Shown here: in pieces, positions 63,219 through 64,000 of the stretch
Layout of the letters: each line of letters opens with the position of its first letter
Numbering within the stretch: position 1 is the first letter of the stretch
NCBI RefSeq assembly: GCF_900115285.1
Contig: NZ_FOYW01000001.1
Coordinates: 1,585,616 to 1,649,615 of the forward strand
From: Marinobacter daqiaonensis
GTDB taxonomy: Bacteria; Pseudomonadota; Gammaproteobacteria; Pseudomonadales; Oleiphilaceae
Direction: 5' to 3'
DNA: 64,000 nt
Position numbers and translations under genes: made by a program
The notes under the pieces: generated by a model
The model's database searches: none
What the model saw: only the letters and a program-made list of their open reading frames with translations
Told to the model about the DNA's origin: nothing

Positions 63219-64000
63219 GTGAATCTGAGTCGCATCGTCATCCTGTCGCTGCTGTGTCTGACGACGCCCCAACTGTCAGCCGAAGGCATTCCGGCGGTGG
63301 ATATCAGTGTGACCGGCGGCGCTTCCCCGGAGCTTCTGGCGGACTTCCGGCAGGCACTGAAGCGGGCTGCCAGCCGCCAGCCGGCGACGGGATCTGGTGA
63401 GGCCACCGGGCCGGAGATCACCCCGGAAAGAGTGGACCTGGATCAGTTCTGGAAAGTGGACAGGAATGTACCCTACACCAACAGCAATAACCCCAGGCAG
63501 CGGCTGGATATTCTTTACCCTTTTGAAGGTGAGCCCCCTTACAGGACGGTGGTCAACTTTCACCGCGGTGGTCCGACCGACCGCAGGGACACCGCCTCAA
63601 ACGCCGCTGTTTTCCGGATCATCTATCAGGGGTATGCCCTGGTGACCGTGGATTACCGTCCTCCAGAGGAGGCCCTCTGGCCGGCGCAACTTTACGATGC
63701 CAAGGCCGCCATCCGCTTTATCAGGGCGAACGCCAACCAGCATGAGCTGGACGCCGACAGCCTGGTGGCCTGGGGCAGCTCCGCCGGGGCTCACCTTGCC
63801 CTGATGCTGGCAGCCACCAATGGCGACAGTGGCGCGGAGGACCCGGAAATGGGGCAGCCAGCCAGTTCCTCCGAAGTGCAGGGTGTGGTCTCCTGGGCCG
63901 GCATATCCGATATCACCACTCTCGCCCCTCTTGGCCAGCCCCTGGCGGACAGTCTGATGGGCTATCCGGCCTATGAGAGCGACCTGGCTCTCGAGGCCAG
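63219..64000 (+). CDS. Alpha/beta-hydrolase (esterase-like), cut by window end
   Basis: The GTG frame at 63219 is open to the end of the window (260 codons). It has a signal peptide (about 1-22, LLCLTTPQLSAEG), a BD-FAE/HSL-like hydrolase domain from about 80: VVNFHRGGP is the oxyanion-hole motif (HGGG variant), VTVDYRPPEEALWPAQLYDA a typical following segment, and VAWGSSAGAHLAL near 187 carries the nucleophile serine (G-x-S-x-G). The acid and histidine residues lie beyond the window. Exported esterase or lipase; substrate unknown. Confidence 0.8.
   Translation, partial: MNLSRIVILSLLCLTTPQLSAEGIPAVDISVTGGASPELLADFRQALKRAASRQPATGSGEATGPEITPERVDLDQFWKVDRNVPYTNSNNPRQRLDILYPFEGEPPYRTVVNFHRGGPTDRRDTASNAAVFRIIYQGYALVTVDYRPPEEALWPAQLYDAKAAIRFIRANANQHELDADSLVAWGSSAGAHLALMLAATNGDSGAEDPEMGQPASSSEVQGVVSWAGISDITTLAPLGQPLADSLMGYPAYESDLALEA

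Overview
This window looks like a chromosomal segment of a GC-rich marine gammaproteobacterium, most likely Marinobacter or a close relative. That is an inference from gene content and order: a SUF cluster with sufT and sufE, flgP-flgT, a yibN/gpmI/envC/ctp/yibQ block next to secB, his genes in the order B-H-A-F, mutY-yggX, and salt-adapted transporters (BCCT, SSS, AGCS). No marker such as 16S rRNA is present to settle the genus.

Left core (1-23.5 kb). The end of a SUF iron-sulfur assembly operon (sufS 3' part, sufA, sufT, sufE) is followed by flagellar outer-membrane genes flgP-flgT, a TraF-like outer-membrane protein, cca, an acetyl-CoA acetyltransferase, trmL, secB, a membrane rhodanese, gpmI-envC-ctp-yibQ, hisBHAF, a SRPBCC protein, an AsmA-family protein, mutY-yggX and an intact tRNA-Phe. 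Two unrelated repeat families occupy gene ends here: a nested double hairpin of about 90-200 bp (four copies, two of them between convergent genes) and a REP-type hairpin array interleaved with a 30-bp tandem repeat.

Genomic island (23.45-42.69 kb). A 19.1-kb integrated element uses tRNA-Phe as its attachment site. A 96-bp direct repeat (two mismatches) covering the tRNA 3' half and its terminator marks both ends, and a second 23-bp direct repeat lies just inside each end. The right part (37.5-42.4 kb) is a replication/integration backbone: tyrosine integrase, small phage-like proteins, a predicted HTH protein and a primase-helicase. The left and middle parts are AT-rich cargo that reads like a defence locus: a Cox-like/HTH divergent switch, an HTH-HipA-like kinase-DUF3037-like operon, a protein with a possible HEPN motif, a PUA-like/HNH nuclease, a DUF2726 plus zinc-ribbon protein, a GNAT protein, an IS3-family element beside an older IS3 remnant, a HIRAN plus GIY-YIG plus membrane-helix fusion, a MazG-like plus PUA-like/HNH operon, and two unrecognised convergent genes. 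Two copies of a MITE-like palindromic repeat bracket 29.2-37.5 kb and suggest that this part moved as a module.

Right core (42.7-64 kb). Glyoxalase I, a GMC oxidoreductase with its Tat-exported small subunit and a divergent LysR regulator, a broken EAL gene, a persulfide-dioxygenase-like hydrolase, a large membrane diguanylate cyclase, a Bcr/CflA efflux pump, a lipoprotein, a broken radical-SAM gene, SSS and AGCS symporters, a P-type cation ATPase, a BCCT transporter, two envelope proteins of unknown role, two small proteins and the start of an alpha/beta-hydrolase that runs off the end.

All calls come from reading the sequence. No database search was run.
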